DNA of 64,000 bases, from contig QHZB01000180.1 of the NCBI GenBank assembly GCA_003224525.1, positions 1 to 64,000 of the forward strand. The letters run 5' to 3'. Under the pieces are notes generated by a model. The model made no database searches and was not told where the DNA came from. It worked only from the letters and a program-made list of their open reading frames with translations. The DNA is from Acidobacteriota bacterium. GTDB taxonomy: Bacteria; Acidobacteriota; Terriglobia; Acidiferrales; UBA7541. How positions within the stretch are numbered: the first letter of the stretch is position 1; each line of letters opens with the position of its first letter. The translations under genes and the position numbers were made by a program. This document shows positions 38,396 through 47,179 of the stretch, in pieces.

Positions 38396-39955
38396 TTAGA
38401 ACTGAGATTCGATGGCCTTTGTAAGTTCTTCGTAGCTAATCAGACCCTGAACTTTTTTCACAATGTTCCCGTCGCGGGAGATGAGGAAACTCGTGGGATA
38501 GCCGAGAAGGCCGCCGAACTTGTCGGCGACGTCGTCGCTGCCGATGACGATGGGATAATTCATGGGGAGTTTCTGGCCGTTGACGATGAAGCGTTCCTTG
38601 GCGAGGAAGGGAGCGACGGCGCTCTTGCCTTCTTCGTCCATGGAGATGCCGAGAACGGTGAACCCTCTCGCTTCGTACTTCTGCTGCATCTCGATGAGCC
38701 AGGGAATTTCGACGTAGCAGGGCTCGCACCAGGTGGCCCAGAAATTGACGAGCACGACTTTGCCCTTGTACTGGCTAAGCGTGGCGTCTTTGCCGTCCAT
38801 ATCTTTGAAGGTGACTTCGGGGGCGGGCTGGCCGATGGACTTGTCGTTGGCCTGCTCGGTGTTCTTCTCCGGGCCTGTCGCTTTGACGCGCGTGGCCTTA
38901 TCAGCGTAGTAGGTGCCGATGATGAGCGCGATGACGGTGGCCACTGCCAAGATAGTTTTGCTGCCTTGCATGGACGTAATTTTCTCCCAACGCCTTATAA
39001 CGGCGAGCACCACGACCACGGCAACTGCCATTCCGGCCAACAGCCAAAACGTCGTACCGCCCCTTCCGCTAGTGAGGGCATGTTCGAGCCACAAGACAAT
39101 CACGTTCAAGAAACTCAGCTTTGCGGTGAGCCAGGTCAACTTGTTGAAGAAAACCAGGCCGCCGATGAAAAGCAAAAGAGCCCCGCTGAAGAGTTCGACG
39201 GCGTGCAGATATTTTCTAAAGTTTTTATAGAACGTCATGAATTTGCCGATGCCCAGAGCCGTGAGAAGAAACGGGATGGCGAGGCCGGCGGAGTAGACGG
39301 CAAGGAGGAGAACCCCGCGCTGAATTTTGTCGCTCGCGGCGGCGATGGTGAGTACGGTCGTGAGGATGGGGCCAATGCAGGGAGTCCAGCCGAAGGCGAA
39401 GGCGAAGCCAAGCAAGAAGCCGCTCCATGCGGTGGGCGGTGCAACGGAACTGCGGAGGTGGACGTCGCGGTTGAGCCAGCGGGACAGCGCGGGGCCGAAG
39501 AGGCCGATGATGGAAAGCGAGAAGAAGTGAAGCGCACCGAAGCCGGCGAAGAGAGGAGCACGGCGAAGCAAAGAAGCGATACCGAGGGCGACGAGGATGA
39601 CGCCGAAAATAATCCCTATACGGGGATTGAGCTTGATGAGCAGGCCGAGAAGATGCAGACCGAAAAGAAGGATGAGCGCACCAGCGATGGGCGTGAGTGC
39701 ATTGCGATTCTGTTTGAGGAAAACGCCGACGGCGCTGGCGGATGCCCCAAACGAGATGAACACGACGGAAAAGCCGGCGATGAAGGAGAGCGAGGAGCCC
39801 AACAAGCTGGAACTCGGGACTTCGCCCTTGCGGAGCTGCTCCATGCCCACGCCAGAGAGCATGGAGATGTAGCCCGGAACAAGCGGCAGAACGCAGGGGG
39901 AAAGAAACGAAACCAGCCCGGCGAGAAAAGCTCCTGCTAGAGAAACATCATTCAT
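38396..39955 (-). CDS. CcdA/DsbD-type transmembrane reductase fused to TlpA-like thioredoxin domain
   Basis: 'GLVSFLSPCVLPLVPGYISML' and 'WTPCIGPILT' CcdA motifs; C-terminal 'VNFWATWCEPCYVEIPWL' thioredoxin CxxC. Confidence 0.93.
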   Translation of the reverse strand: MNDVSLAGAFLAGLVSFLSPCVLPLVPGYISMLSGVGMEQLRKGEVPSSSLLGSSLSFIAGFSVVFISFGASASAVGVFLKQNRNALTPIAGALILLFGLHLLGLLIKLNPRIGIIFGVILVALGIASLLRRAPLFAGFGALHFFSLSIIGLFGPALSRWLNRDVHLRSSVAPPTAWSGFLLGFAFAFGWTPCIGPILTTVLTIAAASDKIQRGVLLLAVYSAGLAIPFLLTALGIGKFMTFYKNFRKYLHAVELFSGALLLFIGGLVFFNKLTWLTAKLSFLNVIVLWLEHALTSGRGGTTFWLLAGMAVAVVVVLAVIRRWEKITSMQGSKTILAVATVIALIIGTYYADKATRVKATGPEKNTEQANDKSIGQPAPEVTFKDMDGKDATLSQYKGKVVLVNFWATWCEPCYVEIPWLIEMQQKYEARGFTVLGISMDEEGKSAVAPFLAKERFIVNGQKLPMNYPIVIGSDDVADKFGGLLGYPTSFLISRDGNIVKKVQGLISYEELTKAIESQF

Positions 39956-40050
39956 CCGTTGTTCATCCTCGGCTGCGGCTTTGCATCCAGCTAGGGAGAC
40001 TTGAAGACCCTGTCTCTTATTCTCCCATAAATCCTGTTCGTGCTCGTGCT

Positions 40051-40088
40051 GAGATCCTTCTGCGAACCTCACCGGTTCGCTTCAGGAT
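40051..40088. repeat. REP-like palindrome
   Basis: ATCCT-tct-GCGAACC-tcacc-GGTTCGC-ttc-AGGAT: a 7-bp inner and 5-bp outer stem in an intergenic region. Confidence 0.6.
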
Positions 40089-40313
40089 AACGTCGCGCTG
40101 GTGGGTCTGAGGGGCGAGAACAGTATTGCCCCTTAGTTAGACGCGCAAAACGAGGAAAGGAAACAACTTGGGAGGAGGGAGCAAATGGGCGACAGATGAA
40201 GGATTTGGCTGGCGTGGAGCGGGAACAAGCATGAAGGATCAGTCTGTAAATGACTGAACAGACGTGTCTTGCTGGAGCGGAGACTGGCATTGCGGTTGCC
40301 ATTGCCTCAGTAA

Positions 40314-41015
40314 GTGCCCGGAGGCGCGCCGCAGGTGAGTATCGAATGGACGCCGAACAAAGTGACGTTGCTGCGAGTCGTCGTGGGGTTCGCGGCGGTG
40401 TGGCTGTTCGGCCGCGGGGCGTGGGCGAACCTCACGGCGGTGGGGCTGACCGTCGCGGCGATCGTGCTGGACGCGCTCGACGGGCATCTTGCTCGGAAGA
40501 AAAAAATGGCGACGCCGGTGGGTGCGCAACTGGACATCCTGGGCGACCGGATGATCGAGAACGTGTACTTCACCTATTTCGCGGTGGTGGGCATGGTGTC
40601 GCTGTGGCTGCCAGTTTTGTTTTTTGCGCGCGGGGCGGCGACGGATTTCTTGCGCGGGCTGGCCATGAAGGCGGGACATTCCGGTTGGGGCGCGAATGCG
40701 ATGCTGCGGACGTGGTGGGGGCAGGCGCTGGTAGCATCGCGCTGGAGCCGAGGGTTGTATGCGGCAATGAAGTGCCTGTGCTTCTGCTATTTGGGACTGG
40801 AATTGGCGCTGACGCGCGGGCCAGTAGCGCTGGTGGGTGAACTGACGGCGGATGCGCACGCCCTGATTCGTGTGGGGGCGCATGTATTGACGTGGATGAC
40901 GGCGGCGTTCTGCCTGTTGCGGGGGCTGCCGGTGCTAGTGGAAGGGTGGAAATATTTTGCGGGAAACGTGAGGCCGGCGCGCGGAGCGAAAAGCGCGACC
41001 CAGGAGGCAATGTGA
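40314..41015 (+). CDS. CDP-alcohol phosphatidyltransferase family protein
   Basis: 'DALDGHLARKKKMATPVGAQLDILGDR' CDP-AP motif. Confidence 0.9.
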   Translation: MPGGAPQVSIEWTPNKVTLLRVVVGFAAVWLFGRGAWANLTAVGLTVAAIVLDALDGHLARKKKMATPVGAQLDILGDRMIENVYFTYFAVVGMVSLWLPVLFFARGAATDFLRGLAMKAGHSGWGANAMLRTWWGQALVASRWSRGLYAAMKCLCFCYLGLELALTRGPVALVGELTADAHALIRVGAHVLTWMTAAFCLLRGLPVLVEGWKYFAGNVRPARGAKSATQEAM

Positions 41016-41860
41016 AGTGCCGGATGAAGGTACAGGAAGTAAAAGAAGTAAAAGAGATAAAGGAGATAAAGGAGAAGAGCGGAGGAGTGGCGGCGTTTTT
41101 TGATTTGGATGGAACGCTTGTGGCGCTGCCATCGCTGGAGAGAAGGCTTTTTCGACTGTTGCGAGGCCAGAGGGCGATCCCGGCAAAGAACTATTTCTTG
41201 TGGCTGAGGGAAGCGATGCGGCTGGTGCCGCGCGGGATTCGTGCGATTTTGCAGGCGAACAAAATGTATCTGTGCGGTTTGCAAGTTTTTGACGAGCGTG
41301 GCGAGGGAGACGGAAATGTCTCCTCTTGGCACAAAGACGGCCACCAGGCCGGGGGACAGGCGCCGGCTCCTCTGCGGCGCACTCCGCGATTGCCTGTTCC
41401 CACCTTTTTTGCTCAAGCCATCGAGAAAATGGCATGGCACGCGAAGCAGGGGCACGCGATTGTGCTGATCAGCGGGACCCTGGAGCCGTTGGCGCGGGGA
41501 GCCGCTCGCGCCATGGAAGCCGAACTTGCTGCGCGCGGAATCACGGTGACGTTTCACGTGTTTGCGACGCGGCTGGAAGAAATGGACGGCACGTGGACGG
41601 GACGGGTTTTGGACGAGGCGATGTATGGGGAAGCGAAAGCGCGGGCAGTCAAGCGCGTGGCAAAGGAGATGCAGCTCGACCTGGCGCGGTGCTATGCGTA
41701 TGGCGACAGCTTGAATGACCGGTGGTTGATGACGGCGGTTGGCCGGCCGGCGGCGGTGAATCCGTCGAAAGACCTTGCGGGGATGGTGCGGACGCATGGG
41801 TGGCCGGTTCTGGATTGGGAGGGAAAAGAAAGCCCAACGCAGGGACGCAGAGAGCACTAA
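41012..41860 (+). CDS. HAD-IB family hydrolase with a Lys/Glu tripeptide-repeat N-terminus
   Basis: 'FFDLDGTL', 'VLISGTLEPLARG', 'YAYGDSLNDRWLM'; start GTG 41012 or ATG 41024. Confidence 0.85.
   Translation: MKCRMKVQEVKEVKEIKEIKEKSGGVAAFFDLDGTLVALPSLERRLFRLLRGQRAIPAKNYFLWLREAMRLVPRGIRAILQANKMYLCGLQVFDERGEGDGNVSSWHKDGHQAGGQAPAPLRRTPRLPVPTFFAQAIEKMAWHAKQGHAIVLISGTLEPLARGAARAMEAELAARGITVTFHVFATRLEEMDGTWTGRVLDEAMYGEAKARAVKRVAKEMQLDLARCYAYGDSLNDRWLMTAVGRPAAVNPSKDLAGMVRTHGWPVLDWEGKESPTQGRREH
41036..41071 (+). repeat. 9-bp tandem repeat (GARRTAAAR)x4 within the HAD gene
   Basis: GAAGTAAAA-GAAGTAAAA-GAGATAAAG-GAGATAAAG, encoding EVK-EVK-EIK-EIK. Confidence 0.85.
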
Positions 41861-41971
41861 GAAGCAAGAGTGAGGAAAAAGCAGCCTGAGAGTAATTGCC
41901 TAGCGCTGCGTTTTTTGCGCGCGGAGCGCATCGAATTGCCCGAGGGAACTGGTGACACCGGAGAACCCCGA

Positions 41972-43021
41972 ATGAATGACGTGCAGAGACAGTACCATCA
42001 AGCAGCGCTGGCCTGGCGTGCGGAAATGGATGCCGCGAGAGGTGCGGAGCGTGCGGGAAGTTTCGAAGCGGAGAAGAAAGGAATCGCGGCATTGATCACG
42101 CGGGAAGCGGCGGCAGCGTGGACCGCGTGCGGCGCATTCGAATGGGTGGCGCTTGGATATTTGGCGGCATCGAGCGCCCTGATCGCAGTGTTTGCGGAAA
42201 ATCTTGCGCATCCGGTGATGTTGTTCGGTGTGCAGGCGTTGGTGGCGGCGATGATCTTGGTTTTCTGCCTTGTACAAGCCCGAGTTGCGGAGCGCGCGGA
42301 GCGGCGAGGCGACACGTTTTCGGCGAAGTTCTGGCACTTCTGGCGGCACTGGTATCCGCATCTGTTTTTCCTGTTGTGTTTTGAGGAGTTGGGAAAGTTC
42401 GTACACCTGGTCACGCCCGGCTGGCAGGACGCCAAGCTGATCGCCGCTGACTACTGGATTACCGGCGTGCATCCCACAGTGTGGCTGGAACAGTTTGCAA
42501 CGCCGGCGCGCAACGATTTCATGCAGTTCGCGTATCTCACTTACTTCACGTATCTGGTGGTGTTGGGCGGGGTCTTGTATTACCGGAGGGATTGGCGAGG
42601 GTATTGGTCGGTGATGACGTATTCGGCCGCGGGGTACGCGATCGGGTATGGCATCGCGATATTCTTTCCCATCGAGAGCCCATGGTTCTCGATGGCGGGC
42701 TCCTGGAACGGCCCGTTGCAGGGCGGGTTGTTCACGACGGTGATCAATTTCGTCGAGCATTTTGGGCGCGTACGGGGGGCGGCGTTTCCTTCGGAGCACG
42801 TGGCGGGGTCGGTCGCGGCGTTGTGGGGAGCGTGGCGGCACCGGCGTTGGCTGTTCTGGGCAATGTTGCCGCTGGTGACGTGCATGTGCCTTTCGACCGT
42901 GTGGGGGCGGTATCACTATGTAGTAGATGTTTTCGCGGGGATGGTCACGGGGACGCTGGGCTACGTGATCGGCAGATGGGTGATGAAGACGCCAGGCGCA
43001 GTGGCGACAGAAGCGCAATAA
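41972..43021 (+). CDS. PAP2 family phosphatase (membrane)
   Basis: 'FPSEHVAGSVAALWGAWRH' and 'STVWGRYHYVVDVFAG' motifs, multiple TM. Confidence 0.85.
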   Translation: MNDVQRQYHQAALAWRAEMDAARGAERAGSFEAEKKGIAALITREAAAAWTACGAFEWVALGYLAASSALIAVFAENLAHPVMLFGVQALVAAMILVFCLVQARVAERAERRGDTFSAKFWHFWRHWYPHLFFLLCFEELGKFVHLVTPGWQDAKLIAADYWITGVHPTVWLEQFATPARNDFMQFAYLTYFTYLVVLGGVLYYRRDWRGYWSVMTYSAAGYAIGYGIAIFFPIESPWFSMAGSWNGPLQGGLFTTVINFVEHFGRVRGAAFPSEHVAGSVAALWGAWRHRRWLFWAMLPLVTCMCLSTVWGRYHYVVDVFAGMVTGTLGYVIGRWVMKTPGAVATEAQ

Positions 43022-43051
43022 AACTCTCAATACAAATTTCGCCCGCGAAAT

Positions 43052-44488
43052 TCAATCGGCCAGTAGGGGCCGGAAGTTCTGCGGGCGAGAACGCTCAAAA
43101 ATCCTGGCGATGCGGAGCAAGATGGGTTCGCTCGACACACCGGCCATGATTTGCAAACCGATGGGCAATCCCGAGCGGCTGAAGCCACAGGGAACCGAAA
43201 CGGCTGGCACACCGGCCAGATTTGCCGGACGGTTGTGGCGCAGCAGCAAAGCGCGAACTGGATGCTCGTGGGCCCCGATGCGGATCGTTTCCTGAGTCAA
43301 GAGCGGAGCCTCAATGGCGGTCGAGGGAAAGACGATGGCATCCACATCCGCTTCCGCAAGCGCCAAATGCAGTTGTTGGAAGAATTGTCTCTGAATCTCC
43401 AGCGCTCGCAGGTAGTCAACTGCCGGCAACTTGCAGCCCATCTCCAGCCTTGAGCGCACGTCCTCGCCGTACTCCGCGGTCCGGGCAGGAAAATACCCCT
43501 GTTGCTGATGGTAAAGCGCTGCTTCCGTCCAGGCGATATGATTTCCGGCGTCTTCGGTTTCATCGAGCAGCGGGATGGAAATGTCTTTCGCGGTCACGGC
43601 CCCGCGGCAAAGATCCGGCAGAGCGCGGTCAAATGCGTTCCGGACCTCGGGAGAAACAGCATCGAAGAACAATTGACGTGGAATGCCTAGGCAAAATTTC
43701 CGCGCGTCCGCCCGTAAAGTTGAAGCTCTTGTCATGTTTGGTTCGCGGTCCACGCGGGAGTACAAAGCTCCCGTCAAAATAGCGACATCGCCGACGGTTC
43801 GACCCAGTGGGCCCGCGCAATCGAAGGCCGGAGAAAGCGGAACGATGCCTTCACAAGAAATGCGGCCCCAGCTTGGCTTCAGACCGGTGACGCCCGAGAG
43901 GGATGCGGGAATGCGGATAGAGCCGCCGGTGTCCGTTCCAACGCTGCCGTAGCAAAGGCCGGCGGCGACGGCGGCGGCAGAACCTCCACTCGAGCCACCG
44001 GGAATGCGCGCAGGGTCCCAAGGATTGCGGACCGGGCCATAGTGCGGATTATGCGATGTCACGCCGTAAGCGAACTCATGCATGTTGGTCTTCCCAAGAA
44101 TGACTGCGCCCGCCTCTTTCAAGAGAACAACGACTCGAGCGTCGTGCTGTGGAATGAAATCTTTCAGGATTTTTGAACCGGCTGTCGTTCGAATGCCTTT
44201 GGTGTTGATGTTGTCTTTCAGCGAGATGGGGATCCCGTGGAGCGGGCCGCGATCGCGATGCCCCTTGCGGCCGAGCGGTGCAAGAAGTTCCGATTCTGCT
44301 TTTTTGGCTTGGGCGAGGGCAAGTTCAGCGGTGACGTTGAGGTAAGCGTTAATTTTGGGATTGATCTGCTCGATGCGAGAGAGCATGAGTTTGCTGAGTT
44401 CGACGGGGGAGAGCTTGCGTTTGCGGAAGAGTTTTCCGATTTCCTCGATGGTTGCGCAGGCAAGGTCGGTGTTGTTCATGGATGTCAC
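43052..44488 (-). CDS. Amidase (GatA-like amidase signature family)
   Basis: 'GIPISLKDNINTKGIRTTAGSKIL', 'GGSSGGSAAAVAAGLCYGSVGTDTGGSIRIPA' amidase signature. Confidence 0.92.
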   Translation of the reverse strand: MTSMNNTDLACATIEEIGKLFRKRKLSPVELSKLMLSRIEQINPKINAYLNVTAELALAQAKKAESELLAPLGRKGHRDRGPLHGIPISLKDNINTKGIRTTAGSKILKDFIPQHDARVVVLLKEAGAVILGKTNMHEFAYGVTSHNPHYGPVRNPWDPARIPGGSSGGSAAAVAAGLCYGSVGTDTGGSIRIPASLSGVTGLKPSWGRISCEGIVPLSPAFDCAGPLGRTVGDVAILTGALYSRVDREPNMTRASTLRADARKFCLGIPRQLFFDAVSPEVRNAFDRALPDLCRGAVTAKDISIPLLDETEDAGNHIAWTEAALYHQQQGYFPARTAEYGEDVRSRLEMGCKLPAVDYLRALEIQRQFFQQLHLALAEADVDAIVFPSTAIEAPLLTQETIRIGAHEHPVRALLLRHNRPANLAGVPAVSVPCGFSRSGLPIGLQIMAGVSSEPILLRIARIFERSRPQNFRPLLAD

Positions 44489-44544
44489 ATTAAATCGCAG
44501 GCGAAGATGCCCTGGTTAAAGCCCGGCACTGCCCAAAATCCAAA

Positions 44545-46944
44545 CTAAAAGATTCTTTCCTGATGACGGAGATTCCCGAAGTTGCCAATGTTCGCGATGA
44601 TGAACGCGAGGCGGAACTGATTCTCCGCGCGCACCTGCCCGAGGTTGATGCGACGATATTCGATGGCCAGGCCGCAGCAGCCGCCGTTGTAGCTGAGTTG
44701 AACGATCTGGTTCTGCAGAGTCTTGTTCTCGAAGTCGTACCCTAGGCCGGTGATGAGATTAAAGCCTTTGCGGGATTCGCTTCCGTAGCCGACCAGCCCG
44801 CGAATCTGGTTCGAAAGCGGCTGCTCGAAGTTAACAGGCTGGGGAGGAGGGGGGAGAGGAAAATCGCTGAGCACCGGGTTGGCATTCAGGCGGAAGTAGG
44901 CGACCGTGGCGAAAAATTCCCGATAAGGCTTTACTTTCAGGAGTGTGCCGATGGTCACGAGCCTCTGGAGTTGGGGATCGTAGTGAAGAATCTGCTCCAG
45001 ATCGTAGAGGCCGCCAGAGGTAATCTTGAAATCGCTGACGATCGGAGACCAGTTGCGGGGACCGAAAGCGAAGGCGAACGGCGAAATCGAGTCGAGTGCT
45101 TGGAAAACATTGCGCTGGCCGTCGACGATGGCGCCACCAAAGGTGGGATCAAAATAGTGCTTCTGGACGATGCGCCAGGAGATGAGTTCCTGAGGTTGGC
45201 CATCACCGTCCTTCCGGAAGAGCCGCTGTGTAAAACCATATTCGACTTCGCTGGTGTTGGTGAGAGTGGCATCGGAATCAAAACGAATAAAATCAGCGAA
45301 GCGATTCACGCCCATGACGTTGCGGTAGGTGAGCGCCGGTTCGATGGTGTGCTTGTACCGGTGCCGAATCTTGTCCTCTTTCAAGGAACTGCGTTCGAAG
45401 AATCGTTCGAGCGCCGGCGGGCGGAGCTCGACGGCGAACTCGCCGGTGTTGCGGGAGATAGAAGCGCCACTGGCCAGGCCAGCGGAAGTGTAGGAATCGC
45501 CATAGCGGGTGGTGCGGAAAACAGCGGAAGCGGTCACGCCGAGCCACGGACCGAAGTGCAATGGAACGGTAACGCGCGGCGCCAACTCGTAGCGATCGAC
45601 GAAATTGGAGGTTTGAATATTTTGATCGCGCCGATATACCACCCCGGTAAATAAATCAAAGCCGAAATAGACGGGACCGCGGCCCCACGGAGCTTGCTCG
45701 ACGGAGCCGAGACGCGCTTCCGGCAGGTTGCGGAGGGTAACGCTGGTGGCGGGAACTGCGGTGACAACGCCGGTGGACGAGGTCGTGGTCGTGGGGAGCG
45801 TGAGGAAGCTCTTATCGTTGAGGCCCGCGAAATTCAGGCTGAAGCCCCCGAAATTGTTTGCGAGGAAGACGGCGCTGCGCACTTCGGAGTTTATCGCTTC
45901 GCCGAAGGAGTCGGCGAAGGCCAGACGGAAAGTAAGTGAGGAGAGATGGTTGTAGTCCGTTACAAAGCGCCAGCCGCCGGGGAGCAGGGACTGGATTTCG
46001 AGGCGCTGCTGCTCGCCACCCTGAGGACTTCGTGTGCCAGAGTTGGGGAGGCCGCGGTCGTCGACACCAAAATAGGTGTACTCAACCGACGTATTTTCAA
46101 AGGGCTTGGCGCGGAATGATCCGCGTTCGAGAACCCCGCGGCGGCTCATGTACTGGACACCAAGGGTCGCGTCCATCCACTCGGTGGGAGCCAGATAAAA
46201 AGCTTCACCGAGGATGATGCCCTTGCGCGAGCTCTGGCCGATGTCGGGAATGAGGAAACCGGACTCGCGGACTTTGCGGCCCGCGGGAGCGGAAGCATAA
46301 GGGAGCCAGATGAGCGGGACGCGGAAAAGACGGAAATTGGCGTTGATGAGTGCAACGGTTTTGTTGACGCGGATCCGCGCGTTAGGCGCGTAGAACTGCC
46401 ACTTCGGGTGCCGGGGATCGCAGATGGTGATCCAGGCGCGGTGGATGAGGTAGACCTCTCCCGGGAAGCGTTCGACGTCCCGCGCTTCAAAGTAGAGCGG
46501 GTTTTCGGAAATCAAAATTGTCGGATTGGGCCGCCGCTCGATCTTGATGTTGCCGCGAACGTTGTGAAACAGACCGTGTCCGGTGCTGACGTTGTAGTGA
46601 GCTTCATCGGCTTCCAGGTGCTCGTTGCCGTAATCGAGCTGAACGTGGCCGGTAGCGGTGGCTTCGTAGGTCTTGCTGTTGTATTCGACGTGGTCGGCGC
46701 GAAGACGGGTGTCCGCGTATTGAATGTCCACGTCGCCTTCAGCAGTGGTGACATCGCCTTTGCGGCTCTGCGTTTTCGCTTCTAGATTTGCGACTCCGCC
46801 TTTGCCGGAAGGAAAGCGAGTTTGTGGAGCGGAGGCCATGCGCGGCGGCGGGACTGCAAGCGCGAGGAGCAGCGCGGCCAGGAAAAGAAAAGGGCGGAGC
46901 GCGGGTAGAACCTGTGCGTGGGAATGTCGGTTCACGCGGAGCAT
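44545..46944 (-). CDS. lptD: LPS-assembly protein LptD (OstA)
   Basis: Signal peptide, OstA domain 'GDVTTAEGDVDIQYADTRLRADHVEYNSKTYEATATGHV', long beta-barrel C-terminus. Confidence 0.9.
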   Translation of the reverse strand: MLRVNRHSHAQVLPALRPFLFLAALLLALAVPPPRMASAPQTRFPSGKGGVANLEAKTQSRKGDVTTAEGDVDIQYADTRLRADHVEYNSKTYEATATGHVQLDYGNEHLEADEAHYNVSTGHGLFHNVRGNIKIERRPNPTILISENPLYFEARDVERFPGEVYLIHRAWITICDPRHPKWQFYAPNARIRVNKTVALINANFRLFRVPLIWLPYASAPAGRKVRESGFLIPDIGQSSRKGIILGEAFYLAPTEWMDATLGVQYMSRRGVLERGSFRAKPFENTSVEYTYFGVDDRGLPNSGTRSPQGGEQQRLEIQSLLPGGWRFVTDYNHLSSLTFRLAFADSFGEAINSEVRSAVFLANNFGGFSLNFAGLNDKSFLTLPTTTTSSTGVVTAVPATSVTLRNLPEARLGSVEQAPWGRGPVYFGFDLFTGVVYRRDQNIQTSNFVDRYELAPRVTVPLHFGPWLGVTASAVFRTTRYGDSYTSAGLASGASISRNTGEFAVELRPPALERFFERSSLKEDKIRHRYKHTIEPALTYRNVMGVNRFADFIRFDSDATLTNTSEVEYGFTQRLFRKDGDGQPQELISWRIVQKHYFDPTFGGAIVDGQRNVFQALDSISPFAFAFGPRNWSPIVSDFKITSGGLYDLEQILHYDPQLQRLVTIGTLLKVKPYREFFATVAYFRLNANPVLSDFPLPPPPQPVNFEQPLSNQIRGLVGYGSESRKGFNLITGLGYDFENKTLQNQIVQLSYNGGCCGLAIEYRRINLGQVRAENQFRLAFIIANIGNFGNLRHQERIF

Positions 46945-47179
46945 GCGGTCATTGAAAACAGTTGGATAGCCTAGCATGCGGTCGTAGGGATTTGAAGGCA
47001 AGGGCAGGCGCTCTAGTTGCATGCCGAGACAGGGCGGCGATGAGCGGAATTACGGAGTCGTGAAACGGAGCGGTCGCCCGGCACGTCTGTCTTTGCAATG
47101 GGTTGGTTTGCTCTTTCAGAACATTTGATGCGCTATGCGGCCCAGCCGGAGTAATAAGCCGGGCCTTGCACACAGGGGG

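Noticed and set aside
38123-39940. 605-aa plus-strand ORF across the CcdA-Trx gene
   Set aside because: Antisense frame of a well-supported CcdA/thioredoxin gene; no recognisable domain, very high Glu/Gly/Asp content typical of GC-skewed shadow frames.
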